Source: CBFDBF01 sp050304615 (GTDB taxonomy: Bacteria; Pseudomonadota; Gammaproteobacteria; Chromatiales; Chromatiaceae). Taken from it: a DNA stretch of 64,000 nucleotides. The position numbers were made by a program, and so were the translations under genes. Shown piece after piece: positions 16,276 to 25,553 of this stretch; position 1 is the stretch's first letter, and each line of letters starts with the position of its first letter. Below the pieces are notes generated by a model. That model was not told the origin of the DNA. It did not search any database and saw only the letters and a list, made by a program, of their open reading frames with translations. The DNA lies in the NCBI GenBank assembly GCA_050304615.1, contig JBNLDW010000007.1, forward strand, positions 100,460-164,459. The letters are read 5' to 3'.

Positions 16276-17382
16276 ATGAAGATATATCTGGTTGGCGGTG
16301 CGCTACGTGACAGGCTACTTGGTCTGCCGGTGGTTGAGCGCGATTGGGTGGTGGTGGGGGCCACTGCAACCGAGTTGGAGCAGCAGGGCTTCCGCCAGGT
16401 GGAAGCGGAGTTTCCGGTATTTCTGCACCCGCAGAGCGGGGAGGAGTACGCACTGGCCCGTACTGAGAGCAAAACGGCACCAGGTTATGCCGGGTTCAGC
16501 GTGGATTGCGGACCAGAGATCACCCTGCAGCAGGATCTGCAACGGCGCGACCTTACCATCAATGCCATGGCCGAGGATGAGGCCGGCAATTTGATCGATC
16601 TGTTTGCTGGACGTGAAGATCTGGAGCAGAGGGTGCTGCGCCATATCTCACCGGTTTTTGCCGAGGATCCGGTGCGGCTGTTACGGCTGGCACGGTTTGC
16701 CGCCAAGCTTGACTTTGCTGTCGCCAGTGAGACCCAGGCGCTCCTGCGGGAAATGGTTGCCTCAGGTGAGCTTCAGGCACTTCAGCCGGAACGGGTCTGG
16801 AGGGAGATGGAGCGTGCCCTGGGAGAGGACTATCCATGGCGCTTCTTTGAGGTGCTACAGGAGGCCGGTGCCCTGGCGATCCTGTTGCCGGAGCTGGCTG
16901 TGATCCTGGAGCAGCGGCCGGAGTCCATGGTTGCCCTGCAGCGGGCTGCTGCCAGTAGCAGTGAGCCGGCGGTACGATTTGCGGTGGTGATGTGGGCGGT
17001 GACAGCCGATGGTAGCGATCTGGATCTGTTCTGTCGCAGGCTACGCGCCCCCCGTGGGTATTGTGAGCTGCTGGAGCTGTTACAACGTGGCGGTGAGCTA
17101 TTCCAGGATGCGGGGGAGGGCAGAGCTGAGTCTATACTGCAACTGATCCGGCAGAGTCGCGCCGCGCAGCAGGTTAAGCGGTTCGACCATTTTTGCCAGG
17201 CTGGTAGCGCTCTGTGGCCAGAGGTAGTGCCGGCCGCCAGACGTAATCTGGAGCTGGCCCTGCAGGCCATGGCTGGGATCTCTAGCCAGGAGTTGCAACA
17301 GGATGGTTACAGTGGGGCCGAACTAGGTCTTGAGCTGGAGCGGCGGCAGCTAACGGCGATAAAGGCAGCGTTGCTGGGGTAG
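16276..17382 (+). CDS. cca: CCA tRNA nucleotidyltransferase
   Basis: A 368-aa class II nucleotidyltransferase that adds or repairs the CCA end of tRNA. The catalytic head has GGALRDRLLG and ERDWVVVGA; RRDLTINAMA and the ATP/CTP-selecting DPVRLLRLARFAAK follow. It is shorter than the E. coli enzyme, consistent with lack of the C-terminal HD phosphohydrolase domain. GGAG lies 10 bases before the ATG. Confidence 0.95.
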   Translation: MKIYLVGGALRDRLLGLPVVERDWVVVGATATELEQQGFRQVEAEFPVFLHPQSGEEYALARTESKTAPGYAGFSVDCGPEITLQQDLQRRDLTINAMAEDEAGNLIDLFAGREDLEQRVLRHISPVFAEDPVRLLRLARFAAKLDFAVASETQALLREMVASGELQALQPERVWREMERALGEDYPWRFFEVLQEAGALAILLPELAVILEQRPESMVALQRAAASSSEPAVRFAVVMWAVTADGSDLDLFCRRLRAPRGYCELLELLQRGGELFQDAGEGRAESILQLIRQSRAAQQVKRFDHFCQAGSALWPEVVPAARRNLELALQAMAGISSQELQQDGYSGAELGLELERRQLTAIKAALLG

Positions 17383-17406
17383 AGATACTATTGGATAGAT
17401 TTAGAT

Positions 17407-19056
17407 ATGGTAGCGAGTAACAGGCAACAGAGGGGGGTAATATCTGCTGGGAGCGGTCTGTCTGCTCCATCCACGGTGGGCGAGGCCTCTATCTTGCATA
17501 TCCTGCTGGGTGGGCGGTTGCTGCTGCCGCTTGCCTTCCTGTTGCTGGGGCTAACCGCTAGCATGGTCATTGCCTTGCTGCTCTATATTGAGCCAGAGCG
17601 GAGTGGAGAGCTATTCCCATGGCTGTTGGCGTTGCTTGGGCTGGTTCTGATTACTGCCTTGATGGGAGTAGTGCGGCTCCGTAGCCAGCTATTAAAGCCC
17701 CTAGTACGACTGGAGCAGTCGGTGGCCAAAGTGTGTCAAGGCGATCCACTAAACACCCTGCCGTTTGAAAATGTAGGCGTGCTGGGTTCGGTGGTGCGTG
17801 ATTTTGATAGCTTGAGTGACGAGTTGACCGAGATCTATGCCGATATGGAGGAGCGGGTAGATCATCAAACCAGAAGATTGTCGCAACAGACCGCCTCTCT
17901 TCAAATCCTGTATGACGTGGCGGCCAGTATCAATCAGGTAGGCGAATTGGATGAGTTGCTGATAAGGTTTCTCCGTATCTTGCATGATATGGTTTGTGCT
18001 CGTTCCGCTAGCATAAACCTGGTGGTTGCAGAGGGGCGCATGCGGCTGGTTGGGAGTATCGGACTGGATGGCGAATTCGTAAGCGGTAAAGAGCAGTTGC
18101 CAGTACCTCTATGTAGTTGCGGCAGGACGATCTCGCGGGGAGATATTCTGTGTGAAGATGCATCGGGCTGCTGTGCCAAGGTGGCAGGGCATACCATGTT
18201 CTCGTCCGATGAGGTGGGCTGTATTGAGGTTCCTCTGGAGTATCAGGGGGAGAGGCTTGGATATTACTCTCTATATGTAGATAGAGAGAGGGTGGATGGA
18301 GGTAAGGAGCTGCTCGATCTGCTGGCGGCCATCGGTAGCCACCTGGGTATGGCCATAGCAAGGAATAATCTGGATGAGGAGTCGCGGCGGCTCTCTATTA
18401 TGGAAGAACGCACCACCATGGCGCATGAGCTGCACGACTCGTTGGCCCAGACCTTGGCTAGTCTTCGCTTTCAGGTACGCATGCTGGAGGATACGCTGGA
18501 TAAAAATGTTGTCTCTGCCGAGGTTAACTCTGATCTACAGGGTATCAGCAGCAGGATTGATGAGGCCCACACAGAATTGCGTGAGCTGTTGAACAGCTTT
18601 CTGGCGCCAGTGGCGCAACAGGGGTTGGAGCCAGGGTTGAAAAAGCTGGTTCGGCGTTTCCGTCAGGAGAGTGGTATCCATATCCTGTTGCAGCGCGATT
18701 GTCCCAATATGGATCTTAATGCGGGGGAGGAGAAGCAGATCCTACGGATCATCCAGGAGTGCCTGGCCAATATTCGCAAACATGCCAAGGCCAAAAACGT
18801 ACGTATTTTGATCTCTTGCGTGGAGGATGCGGCGTATCTGTTCTTGGTGGAGGATGATGGGGTTGGCTTCAGTGCAGCCGTTTCGCCGGGTGGTCCAGGA
18901 GAACATATTGGCCTATCTATTATGGAGGAGCGGGCGCGGCGACTCGGTGGACAGTTGAGTATTGAGAGCGAACCGGGTGAGGGTACCAGGGTAGAGTTGG
19001 TTTACAATCCCAGTGAAAGTAGAGCGGACGACGGCAGATTGAGAGAGCAATTTTGA
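17407..19056 (+). CDS. NarX-like sensor histidine kinase without a periplasmic sensor
   Basis: A 549-aa membrane kinase. Two transmembrane helices (about 37-60 and 69-90) are separated by only about 8 residues, so the periplasmic nitrate sensor of true NarX is missing. A HAMP-like segment, a GAF-like domain with a cysteine cluster (C236, C238, C249, C255, C256), a HisKA_3 motif with phospho-acceptor His343 (MAHELHDSLAQ) and an HATPase domain follow. The cysteines suggest redox or metal sensing. It overlaps the narL-like gene (TGATG junction), whose frame is broken. Confidence 0.88.
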   Translation: MVASNRQQRGVISAGSGLSAPSTVGEASILHILLGGRLLLPLAFLLLGLTASMVIALLLYIEPERSGELFPWLLALLGLVLITALMGVVRLRSQLLKPLVRLEQSVAKVCQGDPLNTLPFENVGVLGSVVRDFDSLSDELTEIYADMEERVDHQTRRLSQQTASLQILYDVAASINQVGELDELLIRFLRILHDMVCARSASINLVVAEGRMRLVGSIGLDGEFVSGKEQLPVPLCSCGRTISRGDILCEDASGCCAKVAGHTMFSSDEVGCIEVPLEYQGERLGYYSLYVDRERVDGGKELLDLLAAIGSHLGMAIARNNLDEESRRLSIMEERTTMAHELHDSLAQTLASLRFQVRMLEDTLDKNVVSAEVNSDLQGISSRIDEAHTELRELLNSFLAPVAQQGLEPGLKKLVRRFRQESGIHILLQRDCPNMDLNAGEEKQILRIIQECLANIRKHAKAKNVRILISCVEDAAYLFLVEDDGVGFSAAVSPGGPGEHIGLSIMEERARRLGGQLSIESEPGEGTRVELVYNPSESRADDGRLREQF

Positions 19057-19706
19057 TGCGAGTGTTACTGATTGACGATCATGCTCTGTTTCGGGTTGGG
19101 CTACAGCAGTTGCTGCAGCGCCTCGGTATAGAGGTAATAGCGGCGACTGGCGATTGCCGCGAGGGTATCGGCCTGGCGCTTGAGCAGGAGCCGGATGTAG
19201 TACTGCTCGATATGCGGATGCCAGATATGTATGGTATCGATGTGCTCAAATAGCTGCGTGGTAGCAACCCAAACCAGTCGGTGGCGATGCTTACTACCAG
19301 CCGCGATGAGGATGATCTGATCGAATCACTGCAGAATGGTGCACGAGGATATCTGCTAAAGGAGATGGAGCCGGATGATCTGGTCAAGGCGCTGGAGGAT
19401 ATCAGTTCTGGTATCACCGTAGTGGCACCAGAACTGACTGGTATCCTGGCCAAGGTAGTACAGGGGGTGGAAGAACAGGCTGCGGCTGAAGATGTATTCT
19501 CTAGCCTTACCCCACGTGAGCGCGAGATACTGTGCCATCTGGTAGAGGGACAGAGCAACAAGTTGATAGCCCGTGCCCTGGGGATATCGGATGGCACCGT
19601 TAAGTTGCATGTAAAGGCTATCATGCGTAAGTTGAATGTCCACTCACGAGTGGAGGCGGCAGTGCTTGCAGTTGAGCGCAGCCTCTGCGTGCGGGATACT
19701 GGGTAG
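19056..19706 (+). pseudogene. narL-family response regulator interrupted by an in-frame TAG
   Basis: The receiver begins MRVLLIDDHALFRVG and has its phospho-acceptor in VVLLDMRMPD. Codon 66 (19251-19253) is TAG, after GIDVLK; the same frame continues LRGSNPNQSVAMLTTSRDED and the complete LuxR-type DNA-binding domain (LTPREREILCHLVEG) to 19706. One substitution, most simply CAG to TAG, would explain it; no frameshift is needed. Re-initiation at ATG 19281 could make the DNA-binding half. Either a recent pseudogene, readthrough, or a sequencing error. Confidence 0.85.
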
Positions 19707-19724
19707 AGGTTTGAGAGTTTGCTG

Positions 19725-21386
19725 CTAGGTACTAGTTGGATTTTTACGCCGCACTGAACCCTCCGATAGACCCCTGGTAAATTCCGTGGCCGCCGTAATC
19801 AGCTGTCTGGTGTAATCCTCTTGTGGCTGTGCAAACAGCTGTTGCGCCGGGCCGTACTCCACCGGCTTGCCGTATTGTAACACCAGGATTTCGTCACTCA
19901 GCGCCCGCACCACAGATAGGTCATGGCTGATAAACATGTAGGCCAACCCGTGCTTCTCCTGTAGTTCATCCAGAAGTTCGATAATTTGGCCCTGAACGGT
20001 TCGATCTAAGGCAGAGGTTGGCTCATCTAGTACAACCAACTTGGGCTGCATGATCATGGCGCGGGCAATGGCTATACGTTGACGCTGTCCGCCAGAGAAC
20101 TCGTGTGGATAGCGTTGGCGGCTGGCTGGATCGATCCCAACCTCCTCTAGTATCTGGATGACTGCCTGCTCACGCTCCGCTCTGGAACCTATGTGGTGCG
20201 CCTCCAGACCTTCCACCACAATCTCGGCCACCGTCAGACGCGGACTCAGCGAGCCGTAAGGGTCTTGAAACACCATCTGCATATGTGGGCGCATGTCCTT
20301 CATCTGTTTGTTATTACGGCCATCTATCCGCTGCTGCTCAAAACGGATTTCCCCCATGCTTTGGGTGAGGCGCAGCAGAGCCAGTGCCAGGGTTGTCTTG
20401 CCGGAGCCACTCTCGCCGACCACCCCAAGGGTGCGTCCCGCCTGAATGGAGAGATCAATCCCATCGATGGCCTTCACATGATCGACAGTGCGCCGTAGCA
20501 GGCCCCGCTTGATCGGAAACCACACCTTAAGTCCACTGCAGCCGATTATCTTTGCGGCCTTCTCGTCCGGTGGTCTGATGGTGCGCACACCAGGCTCTGC
20601 CTGCAGCAGCATCTTGGTGTAGGGGTGGCGTGGGTTGGTAAACAGGGTTGCGGTGTCGGCCGTCTCAACCAACTCACCGGCGCGCATTACCGCCACCCGA
20701 TCAGAGACCTTTTCGACCATCGCAAGATCATGGGTGATTAGCAGTATTGCCATACCCATACTGGCCTGGAGTGATTTCAGCAGGGTCAGTATCTCTGCCT
20801 GTACAGTTACATCCAGGGCGGTGGTTGGCTCATCCGCAATCAGTATATCCGGTCTGTTGGCCAGGGCCATGGCGATCATCACCCGTTGGCGTTGTCCCCC
20901 GGAGAGTTGATGGGGATAGCTGGAGAGACGCTGTTCCGGGTCACGTATCTTGACCTTGTGTAGTAGGCTCAGTGTTTCGGCACGCGCCTCATTGATACTC
21001 ATCTGTCGATGTAGTAGTAGCACCTCACTGATCTGTTTTTCAATCGTGTGCAGCGGGTTTAGAGCGGTCATCGGCTCCTGGAAGATCATGCCGATATCGT
21101 TGCCACGGATGTTCTGTAATAAAGCAGTATCTGCCCCGACAATCTCCTGCTCACGGTATCTGATAGAGCCAGATGGATGTGATGCCTTGGGGTAGGGCAG
21201 TAGCTGCATGAGCGACAGGGCGGTTACCGACTTGCCCGAGCCGCTCTCTCCAACCAGCGCCAGGGTCTCACCGGCCTGTATCTCAAATGAGATCCGTTTG
21301 ACCGCCTCAATGTCACCCCTGCCAGCGTGGAAGGTGACGGATAGATCGCGCACCGTGAGTAGAGTTTTGTTATCCACCGTGCTCAT
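19725..21386 (-). CDS. yejF: peptide/microcin C ABC transporter, double ATPase YejF
   Basis: A 553-aa protein with two fused ABC ATPase domains that energise the YejBE permease. Walker A motifs are GESGSGKSVTAL and GESGSGKTTLAL; ABC signatures are LSGGQRQR and FSGGQRQR; both Walker B motifs (ILIADEPT, LVVLDEPT) are intact. Its ATG overlaps the yejE stop. It is the last gene of the minus-strand operon and converges with the broken narL. Confidence 0.93.
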   Translation of the reverse strand: MSTVDNKTLLTVRDLSVTFHAGRGDIEAVKRISFEIQAGETLALVGESGSGKSVTALSLMQLLPYPKASHPSGSIRYREQEIVGADTALLQNIRGNDIGMIFQEPMTALNPLHTIEKQISEVLLLHRQMSINEARAETLSLLHKVKIRDPEQRLSSYPHQLSGGQRQRVMIAMALANRPDILIADEPTTALDVTVQAEILTLLKSLQASMGMAILLITHDLAMVEKVSDRVAVMRAGELVETADTATLFTNPRHPYTKMLLQAEPGVRTIRPPDEKAAKIIGCSGLKVWFPIKRGLLRRTVDHVKAIDGIDLSIQAGRTLGVVGESGSGKTTLALALLRLTQSMGEIRFEQQRIDGRNNKQMKDMRPHMQMVFQDPYGSLSPRLTVAEIVVEGLEAHHIGSRAEREQAVIQILEEVGIDPASRQRYPHEFSGGQRQRIAIARAMIMQPKLVVLDEPTSALDRTVQGQIIELLDELQEKHGLAYMFISHDLSVVRALSDEILVLQYGKPVEYGPAQQLFAQPQEDYTRQLITAATEFTRGLSEGSVRRKNPTST

Positions 21387-22402
21387 CCAAAATGTTTGCG
21401 CGGATCAAAGGCGTCACGCACCGCTTCGCCGATGAATATCAGGAGTGACAACATAACGGCTATGGTAAAGAAGCCGGTCAGCCCCAGCCAGGGTGCTTGC
21501 AGGTTCGCCTTACCCTGTGCCAGCAGCTCTCCCAGGGAGGCGGAGCCGGGCGGTAGGCCGATACCCAGAAAGTCGAGCGAGGTGAGTACCGTTACCGAAC
21601 CGGCCAGGGTGAAGGGCATAAAGGTCAGGGTTGCGACCATCGCATTTGGCAGGATATGCCGGAACATTATCTTGGCATTGCTTACCCCCATAGAACGGGC
21701 GGCACGCACATACTCAAAATTACGCGCCCGCAGGAACTCTGCCCGTACCACCCCGACAAATCCCATCCATGAGAAGAGCAGCATGATTGCCAGCAGCCAC
21801 CAGAAATTCGGCTCTACAATGCTGGCCATAATGATTAGTAGATAGAGGATAGGTAGTCCTGACCAGACCTCGATAAAGCGTTGAAACAGCAGGTCCACCC
21901 AGCCACCGAAGTAGCCTTGTATCGCTCCGGCTGCGATTCCAATAAGGGCAGATATAATGGTTAGGGCAAAGCCGAATAGTATGGAGATGCGAAACCCGTA
22001 GATCAATCTTGCCATCACACTGCGCGCCTGGTCATCTGTTCCCAGCCAGTGTTGGGCGTCCGGCGGGGAGGGTGCTGGTGTAGGTAGATCCCAGGCCACT
22101 GTCCGGTGGTCGTAACGGATCAATGGCCACACCATCCAGCCACTGCTGTTTATCTTCTTCTCAATAAACGGATCCTGGTAGTCGGCCTCGGTGCCAAACT
22201 CACCGCCAAAAGTGGTCTCTGCGTAGGCGTGGAAGATGGGGCTATATAGCTCGCCCTGGTAGCTCACTATGAATGGCTTGTCATTGGCGATGAACTCGGC
22301 AAACAGGGTCACTATAAATATCAGCATAAATAGCCACAGCGACCACCAGCCGCGTTTGTTGGCTTTAAAGGCGGACCACCGTTTCTGGGTTAGGGGATTC
22401 AT
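21383..22402 (-). CDS. yejE: peptide/microcin C ABC transporter permease YejE
   Basis: A 339-aa inner membrane permease (DppC-like). The N-terminal helix (WWSLWLFMLIFIVTLFAEFI) is followed by a periplasmic segment and about five helices, with the EAA loop EYVRAARSMGVSNAKIMFRH. It overlaps yejB and yejF by a few bases, so translation is coupled. Confidence 0.93.
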   Translation of the reverse strand: MNPLTQKRWSAFKANKRGWWSLWLFMLIFIVTLFAEFIANDKPFIVSYQGELYSPIFHAYAETTFGGEFGTEADYQDPFIEKKINSSGWMVWPLIRYDHRTVAWDLPTPAPSPPDAQHWLGTDDQARSVMARLIYGFRISILFGFALTIISALIGIAAGAIQGYFGGWVDLLFQRFIEVWSGLPILYLLIIMASIVEPNFWWLLAIMLLFSWMGFVGVVRAEFLRARNFEYVRAARSMGVSNAKIMFRHILPNAMVATLTFMPFTLAGSVTVLTSLDFLGIGLPPGSASLGELLAQGKANLQAPWLGLTGFFTIAVMLSLLIFIGEAVRDAFDPRKHFG

Positions 22403-23505
22403 CAGGTATCCTGCCGTTCAAAATCGATCCTCGGATCTACCAGGGTATAGGTCAGATCGCCGACAAGATTCATCAGTAGCCCAAGCAGAGAGAAAAGGAA
22501 GAGCGTGCCAAACATTACCGGGTAGTCTCTTTTAAATGCTGCTTCAAAGCCGAGTAGTCCCAGGCCGTCGAGGCTGAAGATGATCTCAATCAGTAGTGAG
22601 CTAGTAAACAGTATGCCGATAAATGCTGCGGGAAATCCGGCGATAACAATCAGCATGGCGTTGCGAAATACATGGCCCAGCATAACCCGGCGTTCTGTCA
22701 GCCCCTTGGCCCGCGCAGTGGTTACATACTGCTGATTGATCTGATCAAGAAAGGAGTTCTTCGTCAGCATGGTCAGGGTGGCAAAACCACCAATGGCCAT
22801 AGCGGTTATAGGTAGCACCATATGCCACAGATAGTCGGCTATTTTTGCTGGCCAGGATAGGGTGTCCCAGTTCTCGGAGGTTAGCCCGGCCAACGGGAAC
22901 CAGTCGAGGTAACTGCCGCCGGCAAACAGCAGCAGCAGGAATACCGCGAACAGAAAGCTGGGGATGGCGGTGCCAATAATTATGGCCACACTTGTCCATA
23001 CATCAAATGGAGAGCCATCACGGGTGGCCTTGAGGATGCCTAGGGGTATGCTTATCAGATAGACCAGCAGGGTGGTCCAGATGCCGAGGGATATCGATAC
23101 CGGCATCTTATCTATTACCAGATCAACTACGCTCCGGTCTTGAAAAAAGCTGTCGCCAAAGTCTAACTGGATATAATTTTTCAGCATATCAAAGAAACGT
23201 ATATGCATAGGCTTATCAAACCCAAACTGTTTCTCCAGGCTCTTGATGAATTCCGGGTCAAGCCCTTGCGCCCCACGGTATTTGCCGGTCGCACCTGCGG
23301 CGTTAGAAGCGTTATTTTGGAGATTCTCTCCGGCACCGCCCTGAGTTACACGGGTGGTGATATCTGCGCCATGACCTGTCAGGTTGGCAATCACCTGTTC
23401 CACTGGCCCACCCGGCGCCGCCTGTATGACCAAAAAGTTGATCAGCATTATTAGCAGCAGGGTCGGGATGATCAGCAGTAGCCGTCTGACAATATATGCG
23501 CCCAT
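22402..23505 (-). CDS. yejB: peptide/microcin C ABC transporter permease YejB
   Basis: A 367-aa DppB-like permease that pairs with YejE. It has the characteristic long periplasmic insert between helix 1 and helix 2, and the EAA loop QQYVTTARAKGLTERRVMLGH. It overlaps the solute-binding protein gene by one base and yejE by one base. Confidence 0.93.
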   Translation of the reverse strand: MGAYIVRRLLLIIPTLLLIMLINFLVIQAAPGGPVEQVIANLTGHGADITTRVTQGGAGENLQNNASNAAGATGKYRGAQGLDPEFIKSLEKQFGFDKPMHIRFFDMLKNYIQLDFGDSFFQDRSVVDLVIDKMPVSISLGIWTTLLVYLISIPLGILKATRDGSPFDVWTSVAIIIGTAIPSFLFAVFLLLLFAGGSYLDWFPLAGLTSENWDTLSWPAKIADYLWHMVLPITAMAIGGFATLTMLTKNSFLDQINQQYVTTARAKGLTERRVMLGHVFRNAMLIVIAGFPAAFIGILFTSSLLIEIIFSLDGLGLLGFEAAFKRDYPVMFGTLFLFSLLGLLMNLVGDLTYTLVDPRIDFERQDT

Positions 23506-25505
23506 TATGCTTTACCATCGGCAGATTTGGATTTTCTGAAATAACGTTTTAGCATCCAGCCGCCAAGGAGTAAAACCGCAAGTAGCAGCCACCAGGGTCG
23601 CTCTGTCGGCGGACTTTCTTGCCCTGCGTCTTCCAGTTTACGTCCCTGAAGTGCAGACTCCAGTGCGGCAGCCTTGTCCGCATCAAACCACCAGCGAGAG
23701 ATCATCACGCCATCTTTGAGGGGCACATCCGGGCGGTCAAATTTATCCCAATAGAGGATGCGGTCTGCCGACAGATGCCAGTTGGGCACTACATAAAAGC
23801 CGAACAGCAGCAGCCGATCCAGCACCTTGGCGTAGGCGGTCAGGGTCTCCCGGTCGGGCGCCTGGATCAGCTTTTCCACGATCTCATCTATTACCGGACT
23901 ATTTACACCGGCTAGATTGCGTGATCCTTCCGACTTTGCCGCGCTACTGGTCCAGTAGTTGCGCTGCTCATTGCCGGGATTTTCAGACTGGCCAAAGCCG
24001 GAGATGATGGCATCGAAATCAAATGAGCGGATACGGTTGATAAATTGTGCGGCGTCTACCAGCCGAATATTTACCCGCATTCCCAGACGCCGCAGGTTAC
24101 GCACCCATGGCAGCATGATGCGCTCAAAGCCCTTGGAGACCAGCAGGATCTCAAATTCAAACTGTTGACCACTAGCGTTTACAAGCTTCTGATCTTTTAC
24201 TTTCCAGCCTGCCTTCGCCAATAGTCTGAATGCCTGACGCAGATTGTCTCGTGCCCAACCGCTGCCATCGGTTGTAGGGATTGTTATAGGTTGGTTGAAT
24301 ATGCGTTCAGGGATCTGACCACGGTAGCGTTGCAGTATCTCCAGCTCCCGGCCTTCGGGTAGACCGGTCGCCGCCAGTAACGAGTTGGAGAAATAGCTGT
24401 TAGAGCGGGTATATTGGCCAAAGAACAGATTCCTGTTGGTCCACTCAAAATCAAAGGCCAGACCAACCGCCTCACGTACCAGTGGGTCCGCAAACACCGC
24501 ACGCCTGGTGTTTAGTACTGTCCCCTGCATCCCCTGTGGGGCCTGGTGGGCGACACGCTCCTTAATCAGCAGCCCATCTTTTACTACATCAACGTCGTAG
24601 TCTAGTGCCCAGGCCTTGGCCTGATTCTCATGGCGGAAGTCCAGGCGGCCAGACTTTAGGGCGAGGCGGATGGCCGTTACATCACGAAAAAAATCGGTGC
24701 GGATATGGGCGAAGTTGTTCTGCCCAACCCGCGCCGGATGATCCTTGGCCCAGTAATCGGCAACCCTCTCCTGGAGGACAAAGCGTCCTGCTTCAAATTC
24801 CTTGATCCGGTAGGGGCCGCTGCCCAGCGGCGGCTCCAGGGTAGTCTTGCTGAAATCACGCCCTTCCCAGTAGTGCTTTGGCAGGACTGGAAGCTGTCCA
24901 ATGATCAGGGGTAGTTCCCTATTGTTGGCCTCACTGAAGCTGAAGCGTACCCGCAGCCTGTCCAGCCTCTCAACGCTGTTTACACTCGCGTAGTAGAAGC
25001 GGTATTGCGGGCTGCCCTTTTCAATCAGGGTATTAAATGTCCACACCACATCATCGGCAGTGATCGCCTTGCCATCATGCCAGCGCGCCTTTGGGTTAAG
25101 GTTGAAGATTACCCATGAGCGATCGTCCGGCCACTCAACTGTCTGCGCGATCAGTCCATAATTAGTAAACGGCTCATCCGCGCTAGCTATCATCAATGGT
25201 TCAATCGAACCGGTTTCCACTGCATCCCCCTTGGCAATATAGGGGTGGAAGCTGTCGAATGAGGCCTCCTGTACTGGGGCGACCCGAAAGGTGCCACCTA
25301 CAGGGGCGTTGGGATTTACATAGTCAAAATGTTTGAAATCGGCAGCGTATTTCGGTGGCTCTCCATACAGGGTGATCGCATGGGATTTATGTACTGCGCC
25401 ATTGGCGGGCAGGCAGATAAAGATGCTGGCCATACAGGCCGCACGTAGCACTGCTAACATATAATTATGGATGCTGGTCATGTTGCTGGTAGAGATGAAT
25501 CCCAT
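23505..25505 (-). CDS. yejA: YejA-like peptide-binding protein with a C-terminal membrane anchor
   Basis: A 666-aa extracellular solute-binding protein family 5 member that delivers peptides to YejBEF. A signal peptide is present near MLAVLRAACMASIFICLPANG. Binding-domain motifs such as YGEPPKYAADFKHFDYVNP are typical of YejA. Unusually, the C-terminus carries a transmembrane helix (WWLLLAVLLLGGWML) followed by basic residues KRYFRKSK, which would tether the protein to the membrane. An alternative start at MTSIHNYML (25481) would give a tighter signal. It is 48 bp downstream of mltD. Confidence 0.88.
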   Translation of the reverse strand: MGFISTSNMTSIHNYMLAVLRAACMASIFICLPANGAVHKSHAITLYGEPPKYAADFKHFDYVNPNAPVGGTFRVAPVQEASFDSFHPYIAKGDAVETGSIEPLMIASADEPFTNYGLIAQTVEWPDDRSWVIFNLNPKARWHDGKAITADDVVWTFNTLIEKGSPQYRFYYASVNSVERLDRLRVRFSFSEANNRELPLIIGQLPVLPKHYWEGRDFSKTTLEPPLGSGPYRIKEFEAGRFVLQERVADYWAKDHPARVGQNNFAHIRTDFFRDVTAIRLALKSGRLDFRHENQAKAWALDYDVDVVKDGLLIKERVAHQAPQGMQGTVLNTRRAVFADPLVREAVGLAFDFEWTNRNLFFGQYTRSNSYFSNSLLAATGLPEGRELEILQRYRGQIPERIFNQPITIPTTDGSGWARDNLRQAFRLLAKAGWKVKDQKLVNASGQQFEFEILLVSKGFERIMLPWVRNLRRLGMRVNIRLVDAAQFINRIRSFDFDAIISGFGQSENPGNEQRNYWTSSAAKSEGSRNLAGVNSPVIDEIVEKLIQAPDRETLTAYAKVLDRLLLFGFYVVPNWHLSADRILYWDKFDRPDVPLKDGVMISRWWFDADKAAALESALQGRKLEDAGQESPPTERPWWLLLAVLLLGGWMLKRYFRKSKSADGKA

Positions 25506-25553
25506 TTCTAATGAACTCTACCACGAGGGAGTAAAGTCGATCCAACTACCAAC

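Noticed and set aside
17407..19706. Functional nitrate-sensing NarXL system
   Set aside because: The sensor domain is absent, the regulator frame is broken and no nitrate reductase gene is nearby.
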